Position numbers and translations under genes: made by a program. A stretch of 64,000 nucleotides of DNA, taken from NCBI GenBank assembly GCA_046598395.1, contig JBKJIQ010000025.1:1-64000 (forward strand), read 5' to 3'. Each line of letters starts with the position of its first letter. Positions within the stretch are counted from its first letter, which is position 1. Of the stretch, positions 1-8,934 are shown piece after piece. Under the pieces are notes generated by a model, which saw only the letters and a list, made by a program, of their open reading frames with translations, made no database searches and was not told where the DNA came from. Source of the DNA: JAENVU01 sp046598395. Its GTDB lineage: Bacteria > Actinomycetota > Acidimicrobiia > IMCC26256 > JAENVU01.

Positions 1-489
1 GGCAACGCGATGATCGTGACCGCAGACCAGATGGGGCGGATGAAGCACAACGCGATCGTCGGCAACATCGGTCACTTCGACAACGAGATCGACATGGCCG
101 GGCTCGCCAAGACCCCGGGTATTGAGCGGATCACCATCAAACCGCAGGTCGACGAGTGGAAGTTCCCCGCTACCAAAGATCAGGATGGTCACTCGATCAT
201 CATCTTGGCCGAGGGTCGTCTGCTCAACCTCGGTTGCGCAACCGGTCACCCGAGCTTCGTGATGTCGAACAGCTTCACCAACCAGGTGATGGCGCAGATG
301 GAGATCTTCGGCCACCCGAACTTCTACGAGCGCAAGGTGTACACGCTGCCGAAGCACCTCGACGAGGAAGTGGCGCGGCTCCACTTGGACAAGCTGGGGG
401 TCAAGCTCACGCGTCTCACGGACGCCCAGGCGGACTACCTCGGCATCCCGGCCGACGGCCCGTACAAGCCGGAGCATTACCGCTACTGA
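1..489 (+). CDS. ahcY: S-adenosylhomocysteine hydrolase, C-terminal part (5' end outside window)
   Basis: Last 162 residues of adenosylhomocysteinase, the cytosolic NAD-dependent enzyme that splits S-adenosylhomocysteine into adenosine and homocysteine and so relieves inhibition of methyltransferases. The frame is open from base 1, so the substrate domain and much of the NAD domain lie upstream of the window. Family marks in the fragment are GNIGHFDNEID (about residues 21-31), CATGHPSFVMS, and the terminal KPEHYRY, whose Lys and Tyr contact NAD of the partner subunit in known structures. The C-terminus is complete. A strong hairpin lies 27 bases after the stop, so this gene ends its transcript. 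Identification is secure. Confidence 0.97.
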   Translation, partial: GNAMIVTADQMGRMKHNAIVGNIGHFDNEIDMAGLAKTPGIERITIKPQVDEWKFPATKDQDGHSIIILAEGRLLNLGCATGHPSFVMSNSFTNQVMAQMEIFGHPNFYERKVYTLPKHLDEEVARLHLDKLGVKLTRLTDAQADYLGIPADGPYKPEHYRY

Positions 490-516
490 CCGACCTCGGT
501 CACAAGAAGTAGCACG

Positions 517-552
517 AGAGTTGGCCCGACCGATTGCGGTCGGGCCAACTCT
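517..552. terminator. bidirectional Rho-independent-type hairpin
   Basis: A perfect 16-bp inverted repeat (517-532 and 537-552) with a 4-base ATTG loop. The GC core is flanked by AGAG/CTCT. It lies between the convergent ends of ahcY (plus) and the HAF-repeat gene (minus) and can serve both. The T tract after the stem is short (CTTTG), so termination efficiency is an inference. Confidence 0.85.
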
Positions 553-573
553 TTGTGATTACTACTGTCGTCG

Positions 574-2499
574 CTACCGGTCGTCGTCCTGGATGGTCAG
601 CGTGCCGGCGCCGCGACCGATGGACAGACCGCCGGTCGGTGCCGACAACGTGATCGTGGCGGTCTCGTCGTTCTCGACGATGACGTCCGGAAGCGCCCGT
701 ATGTCGATGATCTTGGACGTGCTGCCGGCCAAGAACTTGATGGTTCGGGTGGTGGCCGTTCGATAGTCGGTACCCGCCGTCGCCGTGCCGCCGGCGATCG
801 TGACCTTGACGGTCATCGGGACCACGGCCGGCGCATCGAGCGAGAGCCGAACCCGGCCCGCGTTCCCGAGGCCGCTGTCGCCTTCCCAAACTCCGGCGTC
901 ACCGACGGACACGTGGGGTCCGACTGCTGCGGGGTCGTCGTCGATGATGCGAGCGGCAACCGCTGAGGTCCCGAGCGTCACGCCACCGGTGGGACTGCTC
1001 AGGAGCACCTTGAACCGCTCGTCGCCTTCGGCAGAAGTGTCGGGCGGAAGGTCGATATGCACGTACCGCGTGGTGGTGCTCACGCCCCCGGGCGGGACTG
1101 CGAAGGTCAAGGTCTTGAAGAATGCGCTCGTGAAGTCGGCCGGTGCCGCCGCGTACCCCGGTATCGGGGTTGGATAGTTCGGTGTGACGTACTGGGGCGG
1201 GATCGGGATCACCGAGTATTTCACCGTCACCTTGGTGGGAGATGGCGAGGAGAGTGACACCGCGAAATCGATCGAGTGCGCACCGGAATCGCCCTCGGTG
1301 GCCGACGCCCCGGCGATCGAGACTGATCGTCCCGATCCGGTGGACCAGAACATGGCGTGCTGCTCGCCGAAGTAGAAGACGAGCCAACTCCCGGCCACCT
1401 GCCCCGCGTTGTTGATGTCGGTGGTCTGGGTCAGGCCCGTGATGAGACCCTCGAGCTGCGCCGAACCGCCTTGGTGGTCGGTGACGAAGCCCCGCTGGCC
1501 GTTCGCGATGTTCCCGATGATCTGCCCGGATGCGTTGATGCTGCCGGGTTCGCCACCACCGACGCCGAAGCCGTCTTCGTAGGGCAGCAGCGTCATCGCT
1601 TCGGTGGGGCTCCAGCGGAACGGGATCGGTAGCCCATTGACCACGGTGTATCCGGTGACGGTGCCCGCGTCGTTGATGGCGGCCGCACGCGCCTTCCCGC
1701 CAAGGGTGCCGAGGTTGACCATGCCGCCTGCCAGGCTCCACCGGAACGGACGGTCACTGGCGGAACCGGTCGCAGTAGGGGAGTACCCGACGATCACGCC
1801 GCTCGCATTGATGGCATACGCCGTCGATTCGGTACCACCCAGTGTGCCGAGGTCCACCGTTTCGTTCACCGAGTCCCAGAAGAACCCGTGCGACGCGGAA
1901 TTGCCCACGACGTTCGAGTTCCCGGTGACCTGGCCGGCATTGTTCAGCGCCATCGCTGCGGCCGTGGTCCCGCCGAGGGTGGGGATGTCCGTCATCCCGT
2001 TGACGTTGTCCCAGATGAATGCGTGCGTCTCTCCGCCGGCGGTGGTCGACGTGCCGATGACCTGGCCGGAGGCGTTGATGGCCCGGGCGCTCGAGGTCGG
2101 GCCGCCGAGGGTGCCGAGGTCGGTCATCCCGTTGATGTCGTCCCAAATGAAGGCGTGGTACTGACCGGCCCCGTTGGTTGCCGCCCCCACCACCTGGTCC
2201 GAGTCGTTGATGTCGTAGGCGGAGGAGCTGGGGCCACCGAGGGTGCCGAGGTCGACCATGCCGCTGGTTGAAGTCCACCGGAACGCGCGGTAGTCGCCGG
2301 CTCCGTTCTGCGCCTCACCAACCACGTGGCCGGCCGCGTTGAGCGTGCCGGCCCGAGACGAGAGGCCCCCGAGCGTCCCGAGGTCGATCGGAGTCCGGTC
2401 CAGGGATGCGGACGCGGGGATTGCGCCGGGCGGAAGGGCGGCGAGTGCGCCCGTGGCCAGGATTCCGCCCATTAATGCCCACGGTCGCTTGGTTCGCAT
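574..2499 (-). CDS. secreted HAF-repeat protein with C-terminal Calx-beta domains
   Basis: 641 residues. An N-terminal signal peptide (positively charged start, hydrophobic core, Ala-Ser-Ala type cleavage site near residue 30) implies export. Residues about 35-390 carry six to seven copies of a 43-46 residue unit with the signature DLGTLGG...IN..GQVVG...HAF.W, the extracellular HAF repeat, which probably builds a beta-propeller. Two Calx-beta-like segments follow, about 395-515 and 525-640. Each has the ATEGDSG/WEGDSG start, a TAGTDY-type strand and an acidic DDD end typical of Ca2+-binding Calx-beta modules. No catalytic motif is seen. A role in surface adhesion or matrix binding is inference. 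It is convergent with ahcY and lies just downstream of the phosphatidylcholine-synthase-like gene. No Shine-Dalgarno sequence is evident at the ATG. Confidence 0.85.
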   Translation of the reverse strand: MRTKRPWALMGGILATGALAALPPGAIPASASLDRTPIDLGTLGGLSSRAGTLNAAGHVVGEAQNGAGDYRAFRWTSTSGMVDLGTLGGPSSSAYDINDSDQVVGAATNGAGQYHAFIWDDINGMTDLGTLGGPTSSARAINASGQVIGTSTTAGGETHAFIWDNVNGMTDIPTLGGTTAAAMALNNAGQVTGNSNVVGNSASHGFFWDSVNETVDLGTLGGTESTAYAINASGVIVGYSPTATGSASDRPFRWSLAGGMVNLGTLGGKARAAAINDAGTVTGYTVVNGLPIPFRWSPTEAMTLLPYEDGFGVGGGEPGSINASGQIIGNIANGQRGFVTDHQGGSAQLEGLITGLTQTTDINNAGQVAGSWLVFYFGEQHAMFWSTGSGRSVSIAGASATEGDSGAHSIDFAVSLSSPSPTKVTVKYSVIPIPPQYVTPNYPTPIPGYAAAPADFTSAFFKTLTFAVPPGGVSTTTRYVHIDLPPDTSAEGDERFKVLLSSPTGGVTLGTSAVAARIIDDDPAAVGPHVSVGDAGVWEGDSGLGNAGRVRLSLDAPAVVPMTVKVTIAGGTATAGTDYRTATTRTIKFLAGSTSKIIDIRALPDVIVENDETATITLSAPTGGLSIGRGAGTLTIQDDDR

Positions 2500-2542
2500 C
2501 GAGCGACCGTAACCCCGATCCGGACCGACGGAAAGGGACCGG

Positions 2543-3298
2543 TCAGGCGGGGAGGTCTTTGCGTAGCGTGCGCTGCACCGTAATGAAGGCGTACCACGCC
2601 GGCGCCGCGACGAGCACGATCTCGAGCGGCAGATATGTCGTTTCCCACGTGAGCGTGAGGACGAGCATCGCGGCGAGCCAGAGCACGGTCACGATGATGT
2701 TGATGACGCGTTTGTCGCGTACCTGCATCGGATGCACGAACTTCACGTTCGACAACGTGAGTGCGCACAGCCCGATGGTGACGACGATGTTCACCCACTG
2801 GGGGCTGCGCAGGAGGAAGAACGTGGGAGCTACGAGGTTCCAGATCGCCGGGAACCCTCTGAACCAGTGGTCCTCGGTCATCAGTTCGGTGCGAGCGAAC
2901 CACAACACTGCGGTGAAGAGGATGAGGGCGCAGAGCACCACCGTCCAGCCCGATGGGAATGCGTGGAAGTAAGCCATGAACGCGACGGGCAACATCACGC
3001 AGGTGAGGTAATCGACCACCAGGTCCAAGATGTTGCCGTCCATGCCCGGCAGCGCCTCTGACACTTTCGCCGCCCGTGCGATGGGACCATCGATCCCGTC
3101 GACGATCATCGCCGCAATGAGATAGACGATCGCGGTACGCGGGTGCCCGCGGACCACGGCTTCGAGGCCCGCGGCCCCCAGCAGCACGCCGCTCGCCGTG
3201 AGGGCATGGATCGCCCAGGCCAACCGGACCTGGCGTTTTGTGCTGGCTTCGGCGCCCGGCGGTGGTCCGGATGGGGAGGCAGCGGGCGGCTTCGACAT
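2543..3298 (-). CDS. pcs: CDP-alcohol phosphatidyltransferase, phosphatidylcholine synthase-like
   Basis: 251-residue integral membrane protein. After a Pro/Ser-rich cytosolic start (1-22) come about eight hydrophobic helices. The family signature D-G-x2-A-R...G-x3-D-x3-D is intact at residues 67-96 (D67, D70, G71, A74, R75, G88, D92, D96). These residues bind the divalent metal and CDP moiety. Length and the topology after the motif match bacterial phosphatidylcholine synthase, which condenses CDP-diacylglycerol with choline at the inner membrane, better than PgsA or phosphatidylserine synthase. Substrate choice is an inference. It is divergent from comFC, with 73 bases between the starts. 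Confidence 0.8.
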   Translation of the reverse strand: MSKPPAASPSGPPPGAEASTKRQVRLAWAIHALTASGVLLGAAGLEAVVRGHPRTAIVYLIAAMIVDGIDGPIARAAKVSEALPGMDGNILDLVVDYLTCVMLPVAFMAYFHAFPSGWTVVLCALILFTAVLWFARTELMTEDHWFRGFPAIWNLVAPTFFLLRSPQWVNIVVTIGLCALTLSNVKFVHPMQVRDKRVINIIVTVLWLAAMLVLTLTWETTYLPLEIVLVAAPAWYAFITVQRTLRKDLPA

Positions 3299-3371
3299 TG
3301 CGGATGCAGGTTACTGGTCGAAGGCCGAGAATCGCGGACGTCGCCCCAGGACGTGGTCCGACCCCATCTCT

Positions 3372-4031
3372 ATGGTGGCACCCATGGTCTCAACGCTTGC
3401 TGCACTGGTGTTTCCCGGTCGCTGTCCTGGATGCGGAGCGGCCGCGGAGCCGATCTGTGCGAGTTGTGCAACGACGGCGAAGGTGGCGCCGGCACTGCCC
3501 GTACCGGTCGGACTCGATGCGCTCTACGTGCCGTTCGCGTACGACGGTGTGGTGCGCGAACTGGTCGCCCGCGCGAAGTACCGGGATCGTCATGCGGCCC
3601 TCGAGTGGCTGGCCGCGGAAATGGTGAGGTCATTCGGGCCGCTGGCCGGAGAGGTGGATGTGGTGACGTGGGCACCGACAACGCCACAACGGCGCAGAAT
3701 GCGTGGTTTCGATCAGGCGGAGATGCTGGCAACCCGAATCGCCGTGGGGCTGCAACGACCGGTTCGGGCGCGTTTGGCGCGCCAGGCCGGCGCCGCTCAG
3801 ACCGGAGCAAACCGGGCTGCTCGCGAGGATCGGCCGGAGTTCATGCCTCGATTTCCGAGCCCGCGTCATCCAACGTCTGCACGACGGACGGAGAAATCCT
3901 CAGCGGTTCTCACGATCTTGTTGGTCGATGACGTGGTCACCACGGGCGCAACGATGCGAGCGGCGGCTCGCGCGCTCCACACTGTCGAGAACATTCGGGT
4001 GATTGGCACTGCCGCAGCCCGCAGACCTTGA
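3372..4031 (+). CDS. comFC: ComF family phosphoribosyltransferase-like protein
   Basis: 219 residues from the ATG at 3372 (another ATG at 3384 is equally possible). The open frame extends upstream into the divergent pcs gene, so that extension is rejected. An N-terminal zinc ribbon (C18, C21, C29, C32) is followed by a type I phosphoribosyltransferase fold with the PRPP-loop motif LLVDDVVTTGAT at about 183-194. ComFC proteins support DNA uptake or recombination in competent bacteria. In organisms without competence genes the role is unclear. The GFDQAE segment before the PRPP loop is typical of the family. It heads a gene order comFC-flgM-hpf-secA also found in Firmicutes. Confidence 0.9.
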   Translation: MVAPMVSTLAALVFPGRCPGCGAAAEPICASCATTAKVAPALPVPVGLDALYVPFAYDGVVRELVARAKYRDRHAALEWLAAEMVRSFGPLAGEVDVVTWAPTTPQRRRMRGFDQAEMLATRIAVGLQRPVRARLARQAGAAQTGANRAAREDRPEFMPRFPSPRHPTSARRTEKSSAVLTILLVDDVVTTGATMRAAARALHTVENIRVIGTAAARRP

Positions 4032-4105
4032 TGGGCCAGGTCGTGGCGCGCCGGGGCTTGACGCGTTGGGTATGGTGACTCCACGGCGCCGGGGGAGGCA
4101 CGCAG

Positions 4106-4351
4106 ATGGACGGAAACCGACGCGACGCGGACGGGTCTGGCCTTCGCAACGCGCGGATACAGGCTCTCCGGGCCGAGATCGCTGCCGGCACCTATCGCAC
4201 CGATTCGCAGGTCGTGGCCGAGTCCGTCCTCGGATGGATTGCCGCTCCGAACCAGTTCGATCGATCCGGCGCTCAAGGACCGGTACCGGTCCTGTCGATG
4301 TCCCAACCACGGATGTCCGTCACGGGGACATCCCCGACAAGTAGGTCCTAG
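4106..4351 (+). CDS. FlgM-like anti-sigma-28 factor (orphan)
   Basis: 81 residues. The ATG is preceded by a GGGGGAGG ribosome site at 4091-4098. Residues about 17-45 match the sigma-binding helix region of FlgM (pattern RIQALRAEIAAGTY...VAESVLG), which sequesters the flagellar sigma factor FliA/SigD until the hook is complete. The C-terminal half is Ser/Pro-rich and probably disordered. It sits between comFC and hpf, exactly where flgM sits in Bacillus, but no flagellar gene is present in this window. It may be a relic, or it may regulate another group-3 sigma factor. The family call rests on a short motif. Confidence 0.6.
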   Translation: MDGNRRDADGSGLRNARIQALRAEIAAGTYRTDSQVVAESVLGWIAAPNQFDRSGAQGPVPVLSMSQPRMSVTGTSPTSRS

Positions 4352-4439
4352 GAGTACACAGAAATCAGGAGCAGAACGTGCTCGAAGCGGGTCGCCGCGA
4401 AGTTCATACTGCGGAGACCCACCATCCACGGAGGTGACG

Positions 4440-4847
4440 ATGGAGATTCTCATTCACGGACGCAACGTCGATGTTGATCCGGTGCTCGAGCAGAAGAGCC
4501 GGGTCAAGTTGGCCAAGCTTCCCCGACTCGCTTCGGACATCAGACGGGTTGAAGTGGAGTTTTCCGAGATTCGCAACCCGCGGGAGCCAGAACAACAGCA
4601 GTGTGAGGTCACGGTTCACCTCACCCGGAACTTCGTGAAGGCCCACGCCACCGCGACCGATGCCCGTACGGCTTTTGACCGTGCCGTGGACAAGGTGGAA
4701 CACCAGGTGGGGCGGGTCAAGAGCAAGCGGATCAGTCGTTCGCGTCCCCGCCACGGTTCTGATGCCGCGGCGGCGCGTATCGGTGCGCACCTCGACCCCG
4801 ACACCGGCGACGAAGCCGACGATCGAGACACGGCCAAGTACGCCTGA
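4440..4847 (+). CDS. hpf: ribosome hibernation promoting factor / sigma-54 modulation protein family
   Basis: 135 residues. The ATG at 4440 is chosen because GGAGGTGA lies 2-9 bases upstream; the longer open frame lacks such a site. The first ~100 residues form the S30AE/HPF domain (MEILIHGRNVDVDP start, VEVEF strand, HATATD, AFDRAVDKVEHQ helix), which binds the 30S decoding region and blocks translation in stationary phase. The C-terminus is a basic KSKRISRSRPR stretch and an acidic tail. The ribosome-dimerising C-terminal domain of long HPF, common in Actinobacteria, is absent, so this is a short form. secA follows 95 bases downstream. Confidence 0.92.
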   Translation: MEILIHGRNVDVDPVLEQKSRVKLAKLPRLASDIRRVEVEFSEIRNPREPEQQQCEVTVHLTRNFVKAHATATDARTAFDRAVDKVEHQVGRVKSKRISRSRPRHGSDAAAARIGAHLDPDTGDEADDRDTAKYA

Positions 4848-4942
4848 CCTGACCGGGGTCGTCCGCGCCGGCCCGGCATCTTGCAGTTTCGCCAAATGAT
4901 GCGGCCCGAGATCGGTGAGGCGCGCCGGTACACTCGCACCCA

Positions 4943-7645
4943 ATGAGTATTTTCTCGAAAGTCCTCAACGCGGGCGAAGGTCGCAAGCTGAAGCTCCTCC
5001 AAACGATCGTGCCCGAGGTGGCATCGTTCGAGGCTGAGATGGAAGCGCGTTCAGACGCCGAGCTTCGTGCATTAACCGGCGTCTTTCGCGACCGGCTGGA
5101 GCGTGGCGAAGACCTCGATGACCTGCTGGGCGAAGCCTTCGCCACGGTTCGCGAGGCCGGCAAGCGGGTACTCGGCCAACGGCACTTCGATGTCCAGGTG
5201 ATGGGCGGAGCGGGTCTGCACTTCGGCTGGATTGCCGAGATGAAGACGGGTGAAGGCAAGACGTTGGTCTCCACCTTGCCCGCCTACCTGAATGCGCTGA
5301 CGGGACTGGGCGTTCACCTGGTCACGACCAACGACTATCTGGCCAAGCGTGACGCGGAATGGATGGGCCAGGTCCACCGGTTCCTCGGCCTCGAAGTTGG
5401 CGCGGTGCTACCGGATGTTGACGACCCGGAGGAGAAGCGCGCGGCCTACGCAGCCGACATCACGTACGGGACGAACAACGAGTTCGGATTCGACTACCTG
5501 CGCGACAACATGGCGGGCTCGGTCGAGGAACAGGCTCAACGTGGCCACAACTTCGCCATTGTGGACGAGGTCGACTCGATCCTCGTGGATGAGGCGCGGA
5601 CGCCTCTGATTATCTCGGGTCGCGCGGATGACGCGCAGGCGCTGTATTTCCAGTTCGCTCGCATCGTCAAGACGTTGCAACGCGATCGGGACTACGAGGT
5701 CGACGAAGCCAAGCGCACCGTCGTGCCGACTGAAGAAGGCATCCATCGCGTCGAGAAGGCGTTGGGGGTCGACAACCTCTACGAGCACGTGAACCAGAAC
5801 TTCGTGCATCAGCTCCAGGCCGCGCTCAAGGGCAAGGAGCTGTTCAAGCCCGACGTCGACTACGTGGTCGCGGATGGCGAAGTGAAGATCGTCGACGAGT
5901 TCACCGGCCGCATCCTCGATGGTCGGCGGTGGAGCGATGGTCTGCACCAGGCCGTTGAAGCCAAAGAAGGTGTGCGGATCAAGGAGGAGAACCAAACCCT
6001 CGCGACCGTCACGCTGCAGAACTACTTCAAGCTCTACGACAAGCTCGGTGGCATGACCGGTACCGCGAACAGCGAAGCCGGCGAGTTCATGCACACCTAT
6101 GGGCTGGAGGTGGTCAGCATTCCCACGAACCGCGTGATGGTGCGGATGGACGAGCCTGACCTCATCTACAAGACCGAGGAGGCCAAGTTCGAAGCGTTGG
6201 CCGACGACATCCAGGAGCGCAGCGACCGCGGCCAGCCTGTATTGGTCGGCACGATTTCGGTAGAGCGCTCGGAGCATCTCGCGAATCTGTTGGACAAACG
6301 GGGGATTCCGCACCTCGTCCTCAACGCCAAGCAGCACGAGAAGGAAGCGGGCATCGTCACTCAGGCAGGACGCGTAAGCGCGGTGACCGTGGCTACGAAC
6401 ATGGCCGGCCGGGGTGTCGACATTCTGTTGGGCGGGTACCCCGAAGGTTTGGCTCGCGAAGAGATGCTCGCGAGTGGCACAACGCCCGAAGCGGAGACCG
6501 AAAAGTACGACGAGTTGCTCGCCCATTTCAAGGAGCAATGCGCCGAAGAGGGCGCGCATGTGCGCGAGCTCGGCGGCCTGTATGTGCTCGGCACCGAGCG
6601 TCACGAGAGTCGGCGCATCGACAACCAGCTCCGCGGCCGCTCCGGCCGCCAGGGTGACCCAGGTGAGAGCCGGTTCTACCTGTCGCTCGAAGATGAGCTG
6701 ATGCGGCTGTTTGCGACGGGCGCGATGAACTGGGTGATGGGCAAGGCGTTCCCCGACGATCTTCCGCTTGAGGCGAAGATGGTCACCAAGGCGATCGAAC
6801 GCGCGCAGCGAACGGTGGAGGATCGCAACTTCGAGATCCGCAAGGACGTGCTCAAGTACGACGAAGTGATGAACGAGCAGCGCAAGGTCATTTACAAGCG
6901 TCGTCAGCAGATCCTCGACGGAGATGACCTACGCGAAGAGTCGATCGCGTCGATCGAGGGCGCGATCGACCATGTGGTCCAAGCCGCCACGGGCGGCGGC
7001 GAGTTCTCCGAGGACTGGGACGTGAACGAGCTTCTCGTGGGAGCCGCCGATGTGTTCCCCACGCGGGTGACCCGCGAGCAGGTTTCCGAACTGGCCAACT
7101 CGGAGGGCATTTTCGAGTTGCTGCACGGGGATGCCCTGGAGCAGTACGAGGCCAAGGAAGCCCAGATCGGAGCGGAGCAACTGCGCGAGATCGAGCGCCG
7201 CGTGATGCTCTCGGTCATCGACCAGCACTGGCGCGAGCATCTCTACGAGATGGACTATTTACGCGAGGGCATCAACCTTCGGGCGATGGGTCAACAGGAC
7301 CCATTGGCCGAGTGGCAGCGTGAAGGCTTCGACATGTTCGAAGTGATGATGGAATCCATCAAGGACGACTTCGTTCGCTACATCTTCCGGCTCGAGGTGG
7401 TGGCCGACGATGCCCCCACCTCGTTGCGCAACGTGCAGTACTCCGCCGCCGAGGACCCGGTGCAAGGACAGAGTGGTTTCACCGCGGCGGCGGCGGTCGC
7501 TCCCGTCGATGACATGGCCGACGCGCCCGCTCCCATTGCCGAAGACGTTCCTCAGTTGCCCGTGACTGTGGACAAGCTGCCCGGTCGCAACGAGCCCTGC
7601 CACTGTGGCAGTGGCAAGAAGTTCAAACTCTGTCACGGCCGCTGA
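4943..7645 (+). CDS. secA: preprotein translocase ATPase SecA
   Basis: 900 residues, full length. SecA is the cytosolic and membrane-associated motor that pushes unfolded preproteins through SecYEG. Visible features: Walker A GEGKT near residue 103, DEAD-box variant VDEVDSILVDEARTP near 206-220, the preprotein cross-linking domain, NBD2 with TNMAGRGVDI and GRSGRQGD, the helical scaffold with MNEQRKVIYKRR, and a C-terminal zinc SEC-C motif CHCGSGKKFKLCHG that binds SecB or ribosomes in other bacteria. The canonical length and intact motifs mark it as the housekeeping SecA (SecA1 type). It is followed by prfB, an order shared with many Gram-positive bacteria. Confidence 0.99.
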   Translation: MSIFSKVLNAGEGRKLKLLQTIVPEVASFEAEMEARSDAELRALTGVFRDRLERGEDLDDLLGEAFATVREAGKRVLGQRHFDVQVMGGAGLHFGWIAEMKTGEGKTLVSTLPAYLNALTGLGVHLVTTNDYLAKRDAEWMGQVHRFLGLEVGAVLPDVDDPEEKRAAYAADITYGTNNEFGFDYLRDNMAGSVEEQAQRGHNFAIVDEVDSILVDEARTPLIISGRADDAQALYFQFARIVKTLQRDRDYEVDEAKRTVVPTEEGIHRVEKALGVDNLYEHVNQNFVHQLQAALKGKELFKPDVDYVVADGEVKIVDEFTGRILDGRRWSDGLHQAVEAKEGVRIKEENQTLATVTLQNYFKLYDKLGGMTGTANSEAGEFMHTYGLEVVSIPTNRVMVRMDEPDLIYKTEEAKFEALADDIQERSDRGQPVLVGTISVERSEHLANLLDKRGIPHLVLNAKQHEKEAGIVTQAGRVSAVTVATNMAGRGVDILLGGYPEGLAREEMLASGTTPEAETEKYDELLAHFKEQCAEEGAHVRELGGLYVLGTERHESRRIDNQLRGRSGRQGDPGESRFYLSLEDELMRLFATGAMNWVMGKAFPDDLPLEAKMVTKAIERAQRTVEDRNFEIRKDVLKYDEVMNEQRKVIYKRRQQILDGDDLREESIASIEGAIDHVVQAATGGGEFSEDWDVNELLVGAADVFPTRVTREQVSELANSEGIFELLHGDALEQYEAKEAQIGAEQLREIERRVMLSVIDQHWREHLYEMDYLREGINLRAMGQQDPLAEWQREGFDMFEVMMESIKDDFVRYIFRLEVVADDAPTSLRNVQYSAAEDPVQGQSGFTAAAAVAPVDDMADAPAPIAEDVPQLPVTVDKLPGRNEPCHCGSGKKFKLCHGR

Positions 7646-7741
7646 CGTTCGGTGTGCCGTTGCTGACGGCTCGATTGGCGCTCAAGGCATCCGGCGCACA
7701 CCGCACTCGTGCCCGACCCGTTCGTCCTGACCGGAGTTTCC

Positions 7742-8848
7742 ATGCGTGATTTCTCTGACGATCTCACCGACGTGCGTCGGCGCGTGGAAGACGCGCGCGC
7801 GTATCTCAAGATCGATACGCAGCGGGATCGGCTCATCGAACTCGAGTCGCATGCCGCGCAGCCAGACCTCTGGGACGATCCCGATGCTGCGCGCGCGGTG
7901 ACGAGTGAGTTAGCGGGCGTGCGTGACGACATTGATCTCGTTGACGCGCTCACCGAGCGCGTGGATGATCTCGACACGCTGTTCGAGCTTGGGCGAGAGG
8001 AACATGACGACAGCGTGGCGCCGGAGATCGAATCCGGGATCGACACATTGCGTGGTGAACTCGACACTCTCGAACTCCGCGCCCTGTTCACGGGCGAGCA
8101 CGACGAACGTGACGCGATCTGCCAGGTGAGTTCCGGTGCCGGGGGAACCGATGCCCAAGACTGGACCCAGATGCTGCTTCGGATGTTCACGCGGTGGGCC
8201 GAGCGGCGGGGTTTCGACGTTGAGATCGATGACATCAGTGAAGGCACCGAGGCCGGGATCAGTTCGGCCACGTTCACGGTCAAGGGCCGCTATGCCTACG
8301 GTCTGCTCACGGGAGAGAAGGGCGTGCATCGCCTCATTCGGATCTCACCCTTTGATGCCAACGCTCGTCGCCAAACCGCCTTCGCCGCATTTGATGCTGT
8401 CCCCGCGCTCGATGTGACGGAGGCCCCGGAGATCGACCCGGGCGACCTGCGGATCGACACCTTCCGGTCCTCTGGGGCGGGGGGCCAGCACGTGAACGTG
8501 ACCGACTCGGCGATCCGGATTACTCACCTTCCCACTGGGATCGTGGTGTCCTGTCAGAACCAACGGTCGCAGCTGCAGAACAAGACCAAAGCGATGCAGA
8601 TTCTCGCGGCGCGCCTCGCGGAGAAACACCGCCAGGATCAACGGGCCGAGCTGGAACAGTTGTCGGGCGAGAAACGCGGGATCGACTTCGGGAGCCAGAT
8701 CCGCACCTACACCCTCCACCCGTATCAGCTGGTCAAAGACGAACGCACGCGCCACGAGACGGGCAATATCCAGGCCGTGCTCGATGGCGATCTCGACGGC
8801 ATGATGGAAGCCTTCCTGCAGTGGCGCCGGGTCGGCGGAGCCGAGTAA
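7742..8848 (+). CDS. prfB: peptide chain release factor 2
   Basis: 368 residues. The start is placed at ATG 7742 because GGAG lies at 7733-7736; a GTG at 7709 in frame would add 11 residues. RF2 recognises UGA and UAA stop codons. The SPF codon-recognition tripeptide is at about residue 201 and the catalytic GGQ loop, which triggers peptidyl-tRNA hydrolysis, at about 246-248. The N-terminal coiled region is complete. The usual autoregulatory in-frame UGA with +1 frameshift near codon 25 is absent: the codons there read Tyr-Leu-Lys with no stop. The gene lies between secA and ftsE. Confidence 0.98.
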   Translation: MRDFSDDLTDVRRRVEDARAYLKIDTQRDRLIELESHAAQPDLWDDPDAARAVTSELAGVRDDIDLVDALTERVDDLDTLFELGREEHDDSVAPEIESGIDTLRGELDTLELRALFTGEHDERDAICQVSSGAGGTDAQDWTQMLLRMFTRWAERRGFDVEIDDISEGTEAGISSATFTVKGRYAYGLLTGEKGVHRLIRISPFDANARRQTAFAAFDAVPALDVTEAPEIDPGDLRIDTFRSSGAGGQHVNVTDSAIRITHLPTGIVVSCQNQRSQLQNKTKAMQILAARLAEKHRQDQRAELEQLSGEKRGIDFGSQIRTYTLHPYQLVKDERTRHETGNIQAVLDGDLDGMMEAFLQWRRVGGAE

Positions 8849-8934
8849 CCGCACTTTCGAAACGGGCATTTGTGGTGGTTCTGGGCCCGTTGACCCAGCG
8901 CTGCGATGAGCGCCCGATAACCTGGGTAGCTCTC

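Noticed and set aside
1700..2400. CRISPR-like or minisatellite repeat
   Set aside because: The periodic DNA pattern is due to degenerate HAF protein repeats of about 130 bases inside a coding region, not identical spaced repeats.
4440..4847. Long-form HPF with dimerisation domain
   Set aside because: The protein ends after about 135 residues, without the C-terminal domain.
5408..6604. 398-codon open frame antisense to secA
   Set aside because: No protein family character; a shadow created by strong third-position GC in secA on the other strand.
7645..7741. Programmed frameshift site of prfB
   Set aside because: No UGA with a slippery CUU precedes the RF2 frame; the gene is continuous from ATG 7742.
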